From Alphaproteobacteria bacterium (lineage in GTDB: Bacteria > Pseudomonadota > Alphaproteobacteria > TMED109): a DNA stretch of 64,000 nt. The translations under genes and the position numbers were made by a program. Positions within the stretch are counted from its first letter, which is position 1; each line of letters begins with the position of its first letter. The notes under the pieces were generated by a model, which searched no databases, was not told the origin of the DNA, and saw only the letters and a list, made by a program, of their open reading frames with translations. The DNA lies in contig JAJDWH010000009.1 in the NCBI GenBank assembly GCA_022825705.1, forward strand, positions 124,001-188,000. Direction: 5' to 3'. Shown piece by piece: positions 32,105-40,216 of this stretch.

Positions 32105-34161
32105 TGCCCCGTAATTCCGTCGCCTACGGCCGAACGATAGATCGCAAGCCCTTCCAGGACTCGCTGGACGTAGTTCCGGGTCTCGTTTATCGGGATCAGT
32201 TCGAGCCAGTCGAGCATGGCGATTTCCCCGTGGCGGGGATCTCCGTACCGCCGGAGCCACCGTTTTACCCGACCGGGACCCGCGTTGTACGCAGCCAAGG
32301 CAAGCGGATACGATTGATCGTAGTCTTCAAGAAGGCCCGCAAGATAGCGAGAACCGATCGAGACGTTGTAGGCCGCGTCGGTCGAGAGCTTTTGCTGGTC
32401 GTACTGCATGCGTTCCCGACGAGCGACAAACTTCGCAGTGCTCGGTAGAACCTGCATCAACCCGCGGGCATTGGCACCGCTTCGGGCGCCAACCTGAAAC
32501 GCGCTCTCCTGCCGCGCGACTGCCAACAGAAGCGCCTTCTCAACGTCCGCTTCGACCGCATTGAACGCGCCGGGATACGCGTCGTCCGGGAAGGCTACCC
32601 CGGGCACGTACAACCCAAGGCGTGTGGCCTTCCGGAGCATGGCCAGCCCGAGATGCGTGTGTCCCGTCACATGAAGCAACTGGTAGAGGCTTGTCACCTC
32701 ACCAAGCGATTCCGCCGTGCCGGCCAGCTGCCGGGCGAACGAGCGCGCCAGACGGTGTCGTCCGTGCTCCGCCAGCAGGAGCATCGCTTGCACTTCAGGC
32801 TGAGAATCCCAGCGAGCCAAGTCGACGGCAGCAGCCGGGACCGAAGGCAACACGACGGGGCGTTCGCGACAACGGGTCGCCAGTTGGCCGTAAAACGTCG
32901 CCGGGTACTCGGCCGCCTCGTCGAGCCAGCGGACGGATTCCTCGTCTCCCTCAGAAGACAAGGCGGTCCAGTAAGCCGCGCGGCCGATCGACACCGGCAT
33001 GGTGACGGCGCTTCGCATTTTCCTGAAATGACGGTTGGCCGAAGAGTTGTTGCCGAGAAACCGGAGTGCGAGCCAGCCCGCCAGCCAATCCGCCTCAACT
33101 CCCGGAACCCCATCCAACGTCGTATATGCGGACACCAGTCGATAGGCGTCGGCATGCCGCTCGGCATTGACCAATCGCCGGGCATGCACGCGCACCTCGA
33201 ACCACCAGCGATCCGGCCTTGGTCCAAGTTCACCCGGGGGCTCGGACAGCAATTCAAGAGCGCGTTCGTGCATGCCGGATCTTCGTCTCCAGCGCGCCCG
33301 CTCAAACACGAGCCCCGGATTCAAAGTCAGTGCCGGCGGCACCCGGGCGACGGCGGCGTCGACGCCGGGCGACCGCCTGCCGAGCCGGATCCGGGCGGTA
33401 CCGAGACGCCGGACATCGGCCGAAACCCGCCGGAGCTGTCGAAGTGCAGCCCCCCACTGACGCTCCCAGATGAGATGGTCGAGTCGGGCGGCATGGTCCT
33501 CGTCGCTCAGGTACTGCCCGTAGCGCTGCAGGAACGGTCGGACCTCCGCGGACTGAAAGTCGCTCGTCCGCCACGCATCCCGCGCTTCGACTGCTACGTC
33601 CACATCGGCACCCGCCGCAACAAGCGATTCCGCATGGCGAACCTGCCCTGGCCCGGTAAGCGGAGGAAACCGTTCAAACCAGTCGATGACTTCTGCATTC
33701 GGGAGATTGGCCGGTATCCGGCGCTCGGCGAGCGCCTGCCGTTGTTCTGCATACGGCCAGCCGGAATGTCCCAAGTGGAAATCACGCGCCTGCCGCCACG
33801 TCGCCAAGCCGTCCTCGGCCGACAGCCAGCGCCATTTCGCGATGGTGTGCAGTAACGGGTCCTCAGCCCTTCGGGTCAGGTCGAGAGCGCGCTTCCACTT
33901 GGCTCGATCCATGGCCACAAGGGCCTTTTGAAACAGCGCCCGATCATCGGTGGACAGGATTGGTGCAGCAGCGTGGACCGCGGGTGCCGCCAGCAGGGTC
34001 GCACCGACCAACACCGTCAGGCTGCACGCGATCCGTACCGAACATCGAATGAACTTGGGACCGCGCTCCGCGGATCGCACGACCGCAGGTGACCCCCGTC
34101 CGGGTACCAGGCTTTGCGATCGTTTCGGGCTGAACATTCCTGCAAACTTGGTTCGTCGCAT
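32074..34161 (-). CDS. Soluble lytic murein transglycosylase (Slt-like)
   Basis: This 695-residue protein has a hydrophobic export segment around residues 43-65 (L-T-V-L-V-G-A-T-L-L-A-A-P-A-V-H-A) and a long alpha-helical superhelical domain. The C-terminal transglycosylase domain has catalytic Glu552 in A-R-Q-E-S-A-F, followed by G-L-M-Q-V-L-P and A-Y-N-A-G-P. It cleaves peptidoglycan glycan strands in the periplasm, forming 1,6-anhydromuramic ends. The 42 residues before the signal core are unusually long and basic, so the true start may be later. It overlaps the dehydratase start and follows the creatininase gene by 75 bases. Confidence 0.85.
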   Translation of the reverse strand: MRRTKFAGMFSPKRSQSLVPGRGSPAVVRSAERGPKFIRCSVRIACSLTVLVGATLLAAPAVHAAAPILSTDDRALFQKALVAMDRAKWKRALDLTRRAEDPLLHTIAKWRWLSAEDGLATWRQARDFHLGHSGWPYAEQRQALAERRIPANLPNAEVIDWFERFPPLTGPGQVRHAESLVAAGADVDVAVEARDAWRTSDFQSAEVRPFLQRYGQYLSDEDHAARLDHLIWERQWGAALRQLRRVSADVRRLGTARIRLGRRSPGVDAAVARVPPALTLNPGLVFERARWRRRSGMHERALELLSEPPGELGPRPDRWWFEVRVHARRLVNAERHADAYRLVSAYTTLDGVPGVEADWLAGWLALRFLGNNSSANRHFRKMRSAVTMPVSIGRAAYWTALSSEGDEESVRWLDEAAEYPATFYGQLATRCRERPVVLPSVPAAAVDLARWDSQPEVQAMLLLAEHGRHRLARSFARQLAGTAESLGEVTSLYQLLHVTGHTHLGLAMLRKATRLGLYVPGVAFPDDAYPGAFNAVEADVEKALLLAVARQESAFQVGARSGANARGLMQVLPSTAKFVARRERMQYDQQKLSTDAAYNVSIGSRYLAGLLEDYDQSYPLALAAYNAGPGRVKRWLRRYGDPRHGEIAMLDWLELIPINETRNYVQRVLEGLAIYRSAVGDGITGQWEMPLTCPR

Positions 34162-34236
34162 TAGCTGGCAACTCGTTGGGATATCAAGGAATTTACGGCG
34201 CTCCGCATGGCTGCGGAGCCGCCCTCATCTTCCTGT

Positions 34237-35001
34237 TCAGATGGAAGCGGTCTTCAGGCTTTCGATGAAGGCAACCGTCCGGGTGACCGCAGTGTCAACA
34301 ATGTCACGTCCCGCCTCGGCCGACGCCAGGCGGGCATCCCCGAAGGCACCGTTCGCGGTCTGCCGGTCAAACGGCACCGGAACCTGCAACGCAAACGGAT
34401 CATTGTTGAACCCGTGGGCAAGCCCAGTCTCCTTCATCTCACCCTTTGCAAGCGCGTCGGTCCGGACGTAGTCCGCGTCCAGGTGCATCAGAACACCGGT
34501 CTCGACTTCGCATGCGTGGCCGAAACGCTGCGTGCGCCCGTGCGCCCGCACCCGATCCGAGGCCTGGGCAAAGTAGAAGGCGACAGCCGCACGCAGCCCG
34601 AGCTCGTAGCGGATCTTGGTGGCAGCAACTTGCAGGACGGCAGAATTTCCGTTGTGACCGTTGACGAACACGATCGCCTTGATCCCCTGCCGGTCAATCG
34701 AGCGCGCGACGTCGAAACACAGCCGGATCACCGTTTCTGCGTCAAGTGTGATCGTTCCAGGGAAACCCATGTGGTGCGGTGACAATCCGAACGGCAATAC
34801 GGGCAGAAGCAGCGCCCGGCGGCCCAGCTCGGCGGCGACGCGGCGTGCAATCCGGTCGGCCGCCACGAAGTCCGTGCCAAGCGCCAGGTTGGGGCCGTGC
34901 TGCTCAGTGGCCCCGATCGGCTGCAGGGCGACTTCGATATCCGGAATGGCGGCGGCCATTTCCGGTGACGTCAGTCGTGCCATTTCGAGGATGTCGGTCA
35001 T
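34237..35001 (-). CDS. Creatininase-family amidohydrolase
   Basis: This 254-residue protein has the metal-binding pattern of the creatininase family: P-I-G-A-T-E-Q-H-G-P near residue 30, G-T-D-F-V-A-A-D, and V-N-G-H-N-G-N around 113-119, then Glu in E-V-E-T-G. Members hydrolyse cyclic or acyclic amides such as creatinine or formamide derivatives in cofactor pathways. The substrate here is unknown. It starts within the end of the epimerase gene (ATGA at 34,998-35,001), so the two are co-translated, which hints at a shared pathway. Confidence 0.85.
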   Translation of the reverse strand: MTDILEMARLTSPEMAAAIPDIEVALQPIGATEQHGPNLALGTDFVAADRIARRVAAELGRRALLLPVLPFGLSPHHMGFPGTITLDAETVIRLCFDVARSIDRQGIKAIVFVNGHNGNSAVLQVAATKIRYELGLRAAVAFYFAQASDRVRAHGRTQRFGHACEVETGVLMHLDADYVRTDALAKGEMKETGLAHGFNNDPFALQVPVPFDRQTANGAFGDARLASAEAGRDIVDTAVTRTVAFIESLKTASI

Positions 35002-35957
35002 GCTGTCCGTGTCCCTTCCGCGGCCTCCTCCAGCCAGTCTGAAATCATTGCGGCAGCGTCGAACGCGGGCGCAAAGTTCGTATCAGCACGCAGTTGCGCG
35101 TCAGAAAGAGTACGCCAATTGGATCCCCTATCTGCGTCGGCAACCTTAGGCAGCGTAACGATCTTGCCCGTTTCTGCAGCCAGCTGACCCACGAACTGGG
35201 AGAGCTGAAGCGAAAACGACGGGGCGTTGTATACCGGCGCCAGGTCGCCAGGAAATTCTGCCAGCGATACCAGCAGCCGGGCAGCGTCCTTCACGTACAG
35301 CACATCGCTCCGAAAATCGGCCGTCAGCCGTGCCGGAACGGCGCCGGTGGCAACGGCAGCCATCATGACATCCAGGAATTCCGCCGCTGCGCCACGGTAG
35401 TGGAGGCCTGGTCCCAACACCAGCGGCAACCGTAGCCCCGTTGGCTCGACCGGTCGGTACGCCCGGAACCACGCCGCCGTGGTCTCCGCCAGATGCTTCG
35501 AGAGACCGTAGGCCGTGTCCGGATCCGCCGGTAGCGACTCGCGGGCTGGCGCCGGGCCGCCATCCGCAGATCGGCCGTACACCACCGTGGAGCTGGTCCA
35601 AAGGACCCTTCGCACACCAGCCGCAGCCGCTGCTTCCAGGAGGGTTGCGAGCCCCCCGGCATTGACCGCAATGGCGGACCCGGGGTCCCGGTCCGCGGCC
35701 GCCAGAAGCCCCTTCCCACCGGAACCGAACGCACCGAGTCCGACCGCAACCTGAGGCGGATCTGCTGACAGAATGTCATTGAGAACGTCAGCGTGCGCCG
35801 GCCGAGCCACGGTGGTACAGCCACCGGGCAGCCGGCTCGCGATTGCCGCGGAGGGATCGACGACCGTCACGCGCCATCCGGCATCCAGGAACGCCCGTGC
35901 GGTCCAGCCGCCGACAAACCCAGCGCCGCCGACCAGCAACGCATGTGCGCCCGTCAC
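34998..35957 (-). CDS. NAD-dependent epimerase/dehydratase family protein
   Basis: This extended short-chain dehydrogenase of about 319 residues has the nucleotide-binding G-G-A-G-F-V-G near the start, a S-S-T-V-V-Y-G segment, and the catalytic Y-G-L-S-K pair. It acts on a nucleotide sugar or other keto/hydroxy substrate that cannot be named. I prefer the GTG at 35,957, which forms a GTGA overlap with the pncC stop and fits the pattern of the operon; an ATG at 35,996 is in frame. It overlaps the creatininase gene downstream. Confidence 0.8.
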   Translation of the reverse strand: MTGAHALLVGGAGFVGGWTARAFLDAGWRVTVVDPSAAIASRLPGGCTTVARPAHADVLNDILSADPPQVAVGLGAFGSGGKGLLAAADRDPGSAIAVNAGGLATLLEAAAAAGVRRVLWTSSTVVYGRSADGGPAPARESLPADPDTAYGLSKHLAETTAAWFRAYRPVEPTGLRLPLVLGPGLHYRGAAAEFLDVMMAAVATGAVPARLTADFRSDVLYVKDAARLLVSLAEFPGDLAPVYNAPSFSLQLSQFVGQLAAETGKIVTLPKVADADRGSNWRTLSDAQLRADTNFAPAFDAAAMISDWLEEAAEGTRTA

Positions 35958-36451
35958 GACTGGTCTGCCGCCTTCATCAGCAACCTTAGTGCGCATACGG
36001 CGGACCGTTCCCGGACGGTCTGCCGGTCACCGGTCAGTTGCAGGCGCTCATGGCACGCCCGCTCCCCACGTCGGCCGGCAGCGATGTACACGAGCCCAAC
36101 AGGCTTCGTCGCGGTCGCACCGTCCGGCCCGGCGATCCCGGTGACGGCGACCGCGAGGTCGACCGGCGCCTTCGCAAGCGCACCCCCGACCATGGCCAGA
36201 GCGACCTCCTCGCTCACAGCGCCGCAGGCCGACAGAACGCTGCGGGGGACGCCGAGCATTTGTTCCTTGGCGTCGTCCGAGTACACCACGAAACCACGGC
36301 TGAGCACTCGCGACGCGCCCGGGTGATCGGTCAGTGCCGTCGCGATCATCCCGCCGGTGCACGACTCGGCCGTTGCCAGCGTCAGGTCGACGCGATCAAG
36401 CAATCGCAGGCATTCCGCGCTGACCTGCCGGAGTTCAGAACCAGACGTCAC
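35954..36451 (-). CDS. pncC: Nicotinamide-nucleotide amidase (CinA C-terminal domain)
   Basis: This 165-residue protein consists only of the CinA C-terminal domain. It has A-T-A-E-S-C-T-G-G-M-I-A near residue 25, S-R-G-F-V-V-Y-S, V-S-E-E-V-A-L-A-M-V, and A-V-T-G-I-A-G-P-D-G. The enzyme removes the amide from NMN in pyridine-nucleotide salvage. The GTG start at 36,451 lies 17 bases inside pgpA; the longer open frame upstream is just pgpA read in another frame. The pgpA-pncC neighbourhood after ispDF is characteristic of alphaproteobacteria. Confidence 0.85.
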   Translation of the reverse strand: MTSGSELRQVSAECLRLLDRVDLTLATAESCTGGMIATALTDHPGASRVLSRGFVVYSDDAKEQMLGVPRSVLSACGAVSEEVALAMVGGALAKAPVDLAVAVTGIAGPDGATATKPVGLVYIAAGRRGERACHERLQLTGDRQTVRERSAVCALRLLMKAADQS

Positions 36452-36914
36452 GCAAGACTCCCAACCCGAGGGCACCTGCCATTGCCAAGAAACCCGCGGC
36501 CAGATCGTCAGCCATGACTCCCAATCCTCCGGGAACCTCTGCATCCAACCAGGAGATCGGGAACGGCTTCCCGATATCGAGCAGGCGAAACAGACCGAAC
36601 GCAACCAGTACCAGCACGATGTCACTTCCGACCGCGGCTAGTGGTACCAGCATTCCGGCCACCTCGTCCACGACCACCTCAGGCGCATCATGGCGACCGG
36701 TCAGTCGCCCGTATCGCTCTGCTGACCACCAGCCACACGCCACCACGCAAGCAACCGCTACGCCCACGGCCACCGCGCCGCCCAGGACATGCAGCGCCAC
36801 GCCAATTGGGATCGTCGCCAAGGATGCGACGGTACCGGGCGCCGGCCCGATCCGGCCCAGGCCGCCCACCAGTGCCACGGATTCGGCTAGACGGTCACCG
36901 ACCATCGGTTTCAC
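36435..36914 (-). CDS. pgpA: Phosphatidylglycerophosphatase A
   Basis: This 159-residue inner-membrane enzyme dephosphorylates phosphatidylglycerol phosphate to phosphatidylglycerol. The family motifs are clear: G-R-I-G-P-A-P-G-T-V-A-S near residue 20, V-V-V-D-E-V-A-G-M, F-R-L-L-D-I-G-K-P-F-P-I, and G-G-L-G-V-M-A-D-D-L-A-A-G. Hydrophobic segments lie between them. It overlaps ispDF by ATGA (36,911-36,914) and pncC by 17 bases, so all three are translationally coupled. Confidence 0.9.
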   Translation of the reverse strand: MKPMVGDRLAESVALVGGLGRIGPAPGTVASLATIPIGVALHVLGGAVAVGVAVACVVACGWWSAERYGRLTGRHDAPEVVVDEVAGMLVPLAAVGSDIVLVLVAFGLFRLLDIGKPFPISWLDAEVPGGLGVMADDLAAGFLAMAGALGLGVLRDVWF

Positions 36915-38101
36915 ACACTCTCGTTCGGCACAAGCACCGTGGCCAAAGCAAACGCGGCAATCCCTTCACGACGACCAGCAAAGCCGAGACCCTCGGTCGT
37001 AGTGGCCTTCACGCTCACCGCTGCGGCCGGCAGGCCCAGGATGCCGGCCACGGACTGCCGCATGCGCTCGCGATGCGGGGCAACTGCCGGAGCTTCGCAA
37101 ACGATGGTGACGTCGACATGTGTGATTTCTGCACCTGCCTCTTGCACCATGGCTCCGGCGTGCTGAAGGAACTTGGCCGAATCGGCGTCGCGCCACCGAG
37201 GGTCTCCCGGAGGGAAATGTTGCCCGATGTCACCCTGGGCGAGGGCACCCAGAATGGCGTCCGTCACGGCATGAAGTCCGACATCTGCGTCAGAGTGCCC
37301 GACCAGCGCCTGATCATGCGGGAGCCTGACACCTAGCAATTGAACCGATTCCCCCGGACCAAACCGGTGTACATCGAAGCCCTGACCGGTCCGGGGCAGG
37401 CGTTCCCCGAACAACCTCTCAGCCCGGGCAAAGTCGCCGGGCCCGGTGACTTTCAGGTTTTCGGGATCCCCCGCGACCGCCTGCACGACATGACCAGCCG
37501 TTTCGAGCAGCGAGGAGTCGTCGGTCGCGCCGGTCTCCGCCGACGCCGCCCGATGCGCGCCGAGGATGAGGTCGAAGCGGAAGCCCTGCGGCGTTTGCGC
37601 GCCGTGCAAGCCGGTCCGCGGGAGGGTCCGCCGGATGTGCCCGTCGTCACCGGTCTCCTTCAGGGTATCGCTCAGCGGCACGGTCGGCACCACGCCGTCG
37701 GCATTGGACAAGGCGTCGATGACCCGACTGATCAGCGCTGCGCCGGGTCGGGGACGGGCCCCATCATGGATGAGCACGGTCTGCGGCGGATCCGAGGCGA
37801 GCGCCTCGAGACCCGCCGCCACACTTTCCTGCCGGGTGGCACCGCCGCGATCCAGGATGCGAACCTCCACGCCTCTCAGTGCGGCGGCCGCGGCGGTGGC
37901 TTGACCGGGAGCGACGACGGTCAGTACGCGTTCAACCTGGGGGTGGCGGGCGAATGCTTCCACGGCCCAGCGGACGACGGGCCGGCCCTGAACGACGCGG
38001 AATTGCTTGGGCACTCCGCCCCCGGCGCGCTCGCCGCGACCCGCAGCCACGACCAGCGCATCGACGCGGCCCGGCGGCGTCCCCGCCGCGTCCGTCGTCA
38101 C
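36911..38101 (-). CDS. ispDF: Bifunctional IspD/IspF isoprenoid enzyme
   Basis: This 396-residue fusion catalyses two steps of the MEP isoprenoid pathway. The N-terminal IspD (about residues 12-232) has the CTP-binding V-V-A-A-G-R-G-E-R and P-K-Q-F and adds CMP to MEP. The C-terminal IspF (about 237-396) has G-x-D-V-H-R-F, H-S-D-A-D and the T-T-T-E-G-L-G-F loop, and makes the cyclic diphosphate. The missing step, IspE, is elsewhere. The fusion is common in alphaproteobacteria. The start is a GTG that overlaps the GMC oxidoreductase stop (GTGA). Confidence 0.92.
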   Translation of the reverse strand: MTTDAAGTPPGRVDALVVAAGRGERAGGGVPKQFRVVQGRPVVRWAVEAFARHPQVERVLTVVAPGQATAAAAALRGVEVRILDRGGATRQESVAAGLEALASDPPQTVLIHDGARPRPGAALISRVIDALSNADGVVPTVPLSDTLKETGDDGHIRRTLPRTGLHGAQTPQGFRFDLILGAHRAASAETGATDDSSLLETAGHVVQAVAGDPENLKVTGPGDFARAERLFGERLPRTGQGFDVHRFGPGESVQLLGVRLPHDQALVGHSDADVGLHAVTDAILGALAQGDIGQHFPPGDPRWRDADSAKFLQHAGAMVQEAGAEITHVDVTIVCEAPAVAPHRERMRQSVAGILGLPAAAVSVKATTTEGLGFAGRREGIAAFALATVLVPNESV

Positions 38102-39711
38102 GCGCGCGCGTCCCGGCGAATCATGTCCGCGCCCCGTTCTGCAATCATCATGGTGGGTGCATTCGTGTTGCCGTGCGTGATCGTCGGCATCACGGACGCA
38201 TCCGCCACTCGCAGTCCGCGAACCCCATGGACCCGGAGGCGCTCGTCGACTACCCCGTCACGGCCCATGTGGCACGTCCCGACCGGGTGAAAGATCGATG
38301 TGGCGATCGCGCCGGCGGCACTGGCCAGGCTCTCGTCATCGTCCGGAGTGGGCCCCGGGCGAACCTCCGTCGCACCGTATCGCTGCAACGCGGGCTGCGC
38401 GCAGATGCTCCGGGTCAGCCGAATCGCATCGGCCGCCACCCGCCGGTCCTCGGGGGCCGAGAGATAGTTGGGCCGGATGGCCGGCGCGGTCCGGGCATCG
38501 GGAGACGTTGCGTGCACGCTCCCACGCGATTCCGGCGCCAAGTTACAGACACTGGCAGTAAAGGCCGGGTACGGGTCCAGGGGTGCGCCGAAGCGGTCGA
38601 GACTGAGCGGCTGTATGTGGTACTGCAGGTTGACCGCATCGCGGTCAGGATCGGAGCGTGCGAAACAACCCAGCTGACTCGGGGCCATCGTCATCGGCCC
38701 CCGACGGAAAAGTAGGTACTGCAGCGCAATCGCCGCCTTGCCCCTGAGCGTCCCGGCGGTTTCGTTGAGGGTGCGTATCCCCTGCACGCGGTAGACCAGC
38801 CGCACCTGCAGGTGGTCCTGGAGGTTCTCGCCCACTGCTGCGCGGTCCACTACCGGAGCCACCCCGAGCTCCGCCAGTCGCACCGGTTGGCCAACTCCTG
38901 AGAGCTCCAGCAGCTGTGGTGAGCCGATGGCGCCGGCCGCGAGGATCACCTCGTTCGCAGCGTCCACACGGACGGCCTCGGTTCCCTGCCAGAGATCGAG
39001 TCCGACGGCCCGTCCGTCCTCGATCCGAACCCGCCTGACATGCGCATCCTGAACCACCTCGAGGTTGGGCCGACGGCGCACCGGGTCCAGGAATCCCCGT
39101 ACCGCGTTCCAGCGCATGCCCTGCCGCTGGTTGACCTCGAAGTAGCCGCAGCCCTCGTTGTCACCCCGATTGAAATCCTCGGTGGGCGGAATGCCCGCCT
39201 CCCGGGCGGCCGCACGAAAGGCGTCCAGGATGTCCCACCGGATTCGGGCCTGCTCGACCCGCCACTCCCCGCCCTGGCCGTGCATCGAGTCGTCGGCCCG
39301 CCAATGGTCTTCTGCACGGATGAAGTACGGGAGCACGTCATCCCAGGACCAGCCGGCGTTGCCGAGTTGGCGCCAATGGTCGTAGTCCGCGGCATGGCCG
39401 CGCATGTAGATCATGCCGTTGATGGAGGAACAGCCGCCGAGCACCCGGCCCCGTGGATAGGGAATTGCACGGTCCCCCAGTCCCGCCTCGATTTCGGTCG
39501 AGAAGCACCAGTCCACCCGCGGGTTGCCCATGCAATAGAGGTACCCCACCGGGATGCGGATCCAGTGCCAACGGTCCGAGCCGCCCGCCTCCAGGAGCAG
39601 CACGCGAGTGCCGGGATCCGCGCTCAGGCGGTTGGCGAGCACGCACCCGGCTGATCCCGCGCCCACCACCACATAGTCAAACGTGCCGAGACTCCGCACC
39701 TGTGAACTCAT
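38098..39711 (-). CDS. GMC-family FAD oxidoreductase (choline dehydrogenase-like)
   Basis: This 537-residue flavoprotein has the FAD-binding V-V-G-A-G-S-A-G-C-V-L-A near the start, the GMC signature around G-G-C-S-S-I-N-G-M-I-Y, and the C-terminal catalytic His pair in H-P-V-G-T-C-H-M-G and H-G-N-T-N-A-P. It oxidises an alcohol, possibly choline-like or a long-chain/aromatic alcohol; substrate unknown. The ATG at 39,711 has GGAG seven bases upstream; an in-frame ATG 41 codons earlier would precede the FAD motif with unrelated sequence. It is the first gene of the overlapping ispDF operon, an unusual position for this enzyme. Confidence 0.88.
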   Translation of the reverse strand: MSSQVRSLGTFDYVVVGAGSAGCVLANRLSADPGTRVLLLEAGGSDRWHWIRIPVGYLYCMGNPRVDWCFSTEIEAGLGDRAIPYPRGRVLGGCSSINGMIYMRGHAADYDHWRQLGNAGWSWDDVLPYFIRAEDHWRADDSMHGQGGEWRVEQARIRWDILDAFRAAAREAGIPPTEDFNRGDNEGCGYFEVNQRQGMRWNAVRGFLDPVRRRPNLEVVQDAHVRRVRIEDGRAVGLDLWQGTEAVRVDAANEVILAAGAIGSPQLLELSGVGQPVRLAELGVAPVVDRAAVGENLQDHLQVRLVYRVQGIRTLNETAGTLRGKAAIALQYLLFRRGPMTMAPSQLGCFARSDPDRDAVNLQYHIQPLSLDRFGAPLDPYPAFTASVCNLAPESRGSVHATSPDARTAPAIRPNYLSAPEDRRVAADAIRLTRSICAQPALQRYGATEVRPGPTPDDDESLASAAGAIATSIFHPVGTCHMGRDGVVDERLRVHGVRGLRVADASVMPTITHGNTNAPTMMIAERGADMIRRDARA

Positions 39712-40216
39712 GAACCCACTCCTCAGTCCGGGCGCAATGTGCCGGAGGGTGCACAGCAGCGCAACGCCGGAACACGGGCGGAAACCCTGAACCCCGACAT
39801 GCTTCGTCGCGTTCCCCCCTACCCCGGATTCCACCGGGGCGGTCCACAGGAAATGGCGATCTACGGGACGGGCTGTCCCGTCGGGGGGTCTTCTTCTGTG
39901 GCGGCGTCCGGCTGCAGATCGACATCTGGCGTCACCCTGACCACACAGTGCGGCAGCCCGGGAGCGGGTTACCGCACACAGGCATCGAACCCTGTCCGGC
40001 CGCCAGGCCCGTGCACCCGGCGCCGCTTCGCTCGGCGATCCGTCAAGCTTGGCCGCTGAACCCGCCGTGCACTAACATTCTGTCTCGGCCCATCGATCCA
40101 AGATGGCCGGCTGCTTAGACTGCCCGACCGGCAGTGTCCGATAAACGAGTGACAACAGGGCGCGGAACGTCCCCGGCGCTCAACAACGGGGCCTCAATGA
40201 CAGACGAGTTGCCGCC
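39712..40216. other. Divergent intergenic region between the GMC oxidase and monooxygenase genes
   Basis: These 505 bases must hold the promoters of two divergent units, the ispDF operon (leftward) and the monooxygenase gene (rightward). No sigma-70 boxes stand out enough to call. A segment near 39,985 resembles a tRNA T-arm, but no tRNA could be folded. No gene is seen. Confidence 0.5.

Noticed and set aside
39960..40030. Possible tRNA T-arm (GGGTTCGATGCC on the minus strand)
   Set aside because: The stem does not pair with a normal seven-base loop, and no acceptor stem, D-arm or anticodon arm could be found.
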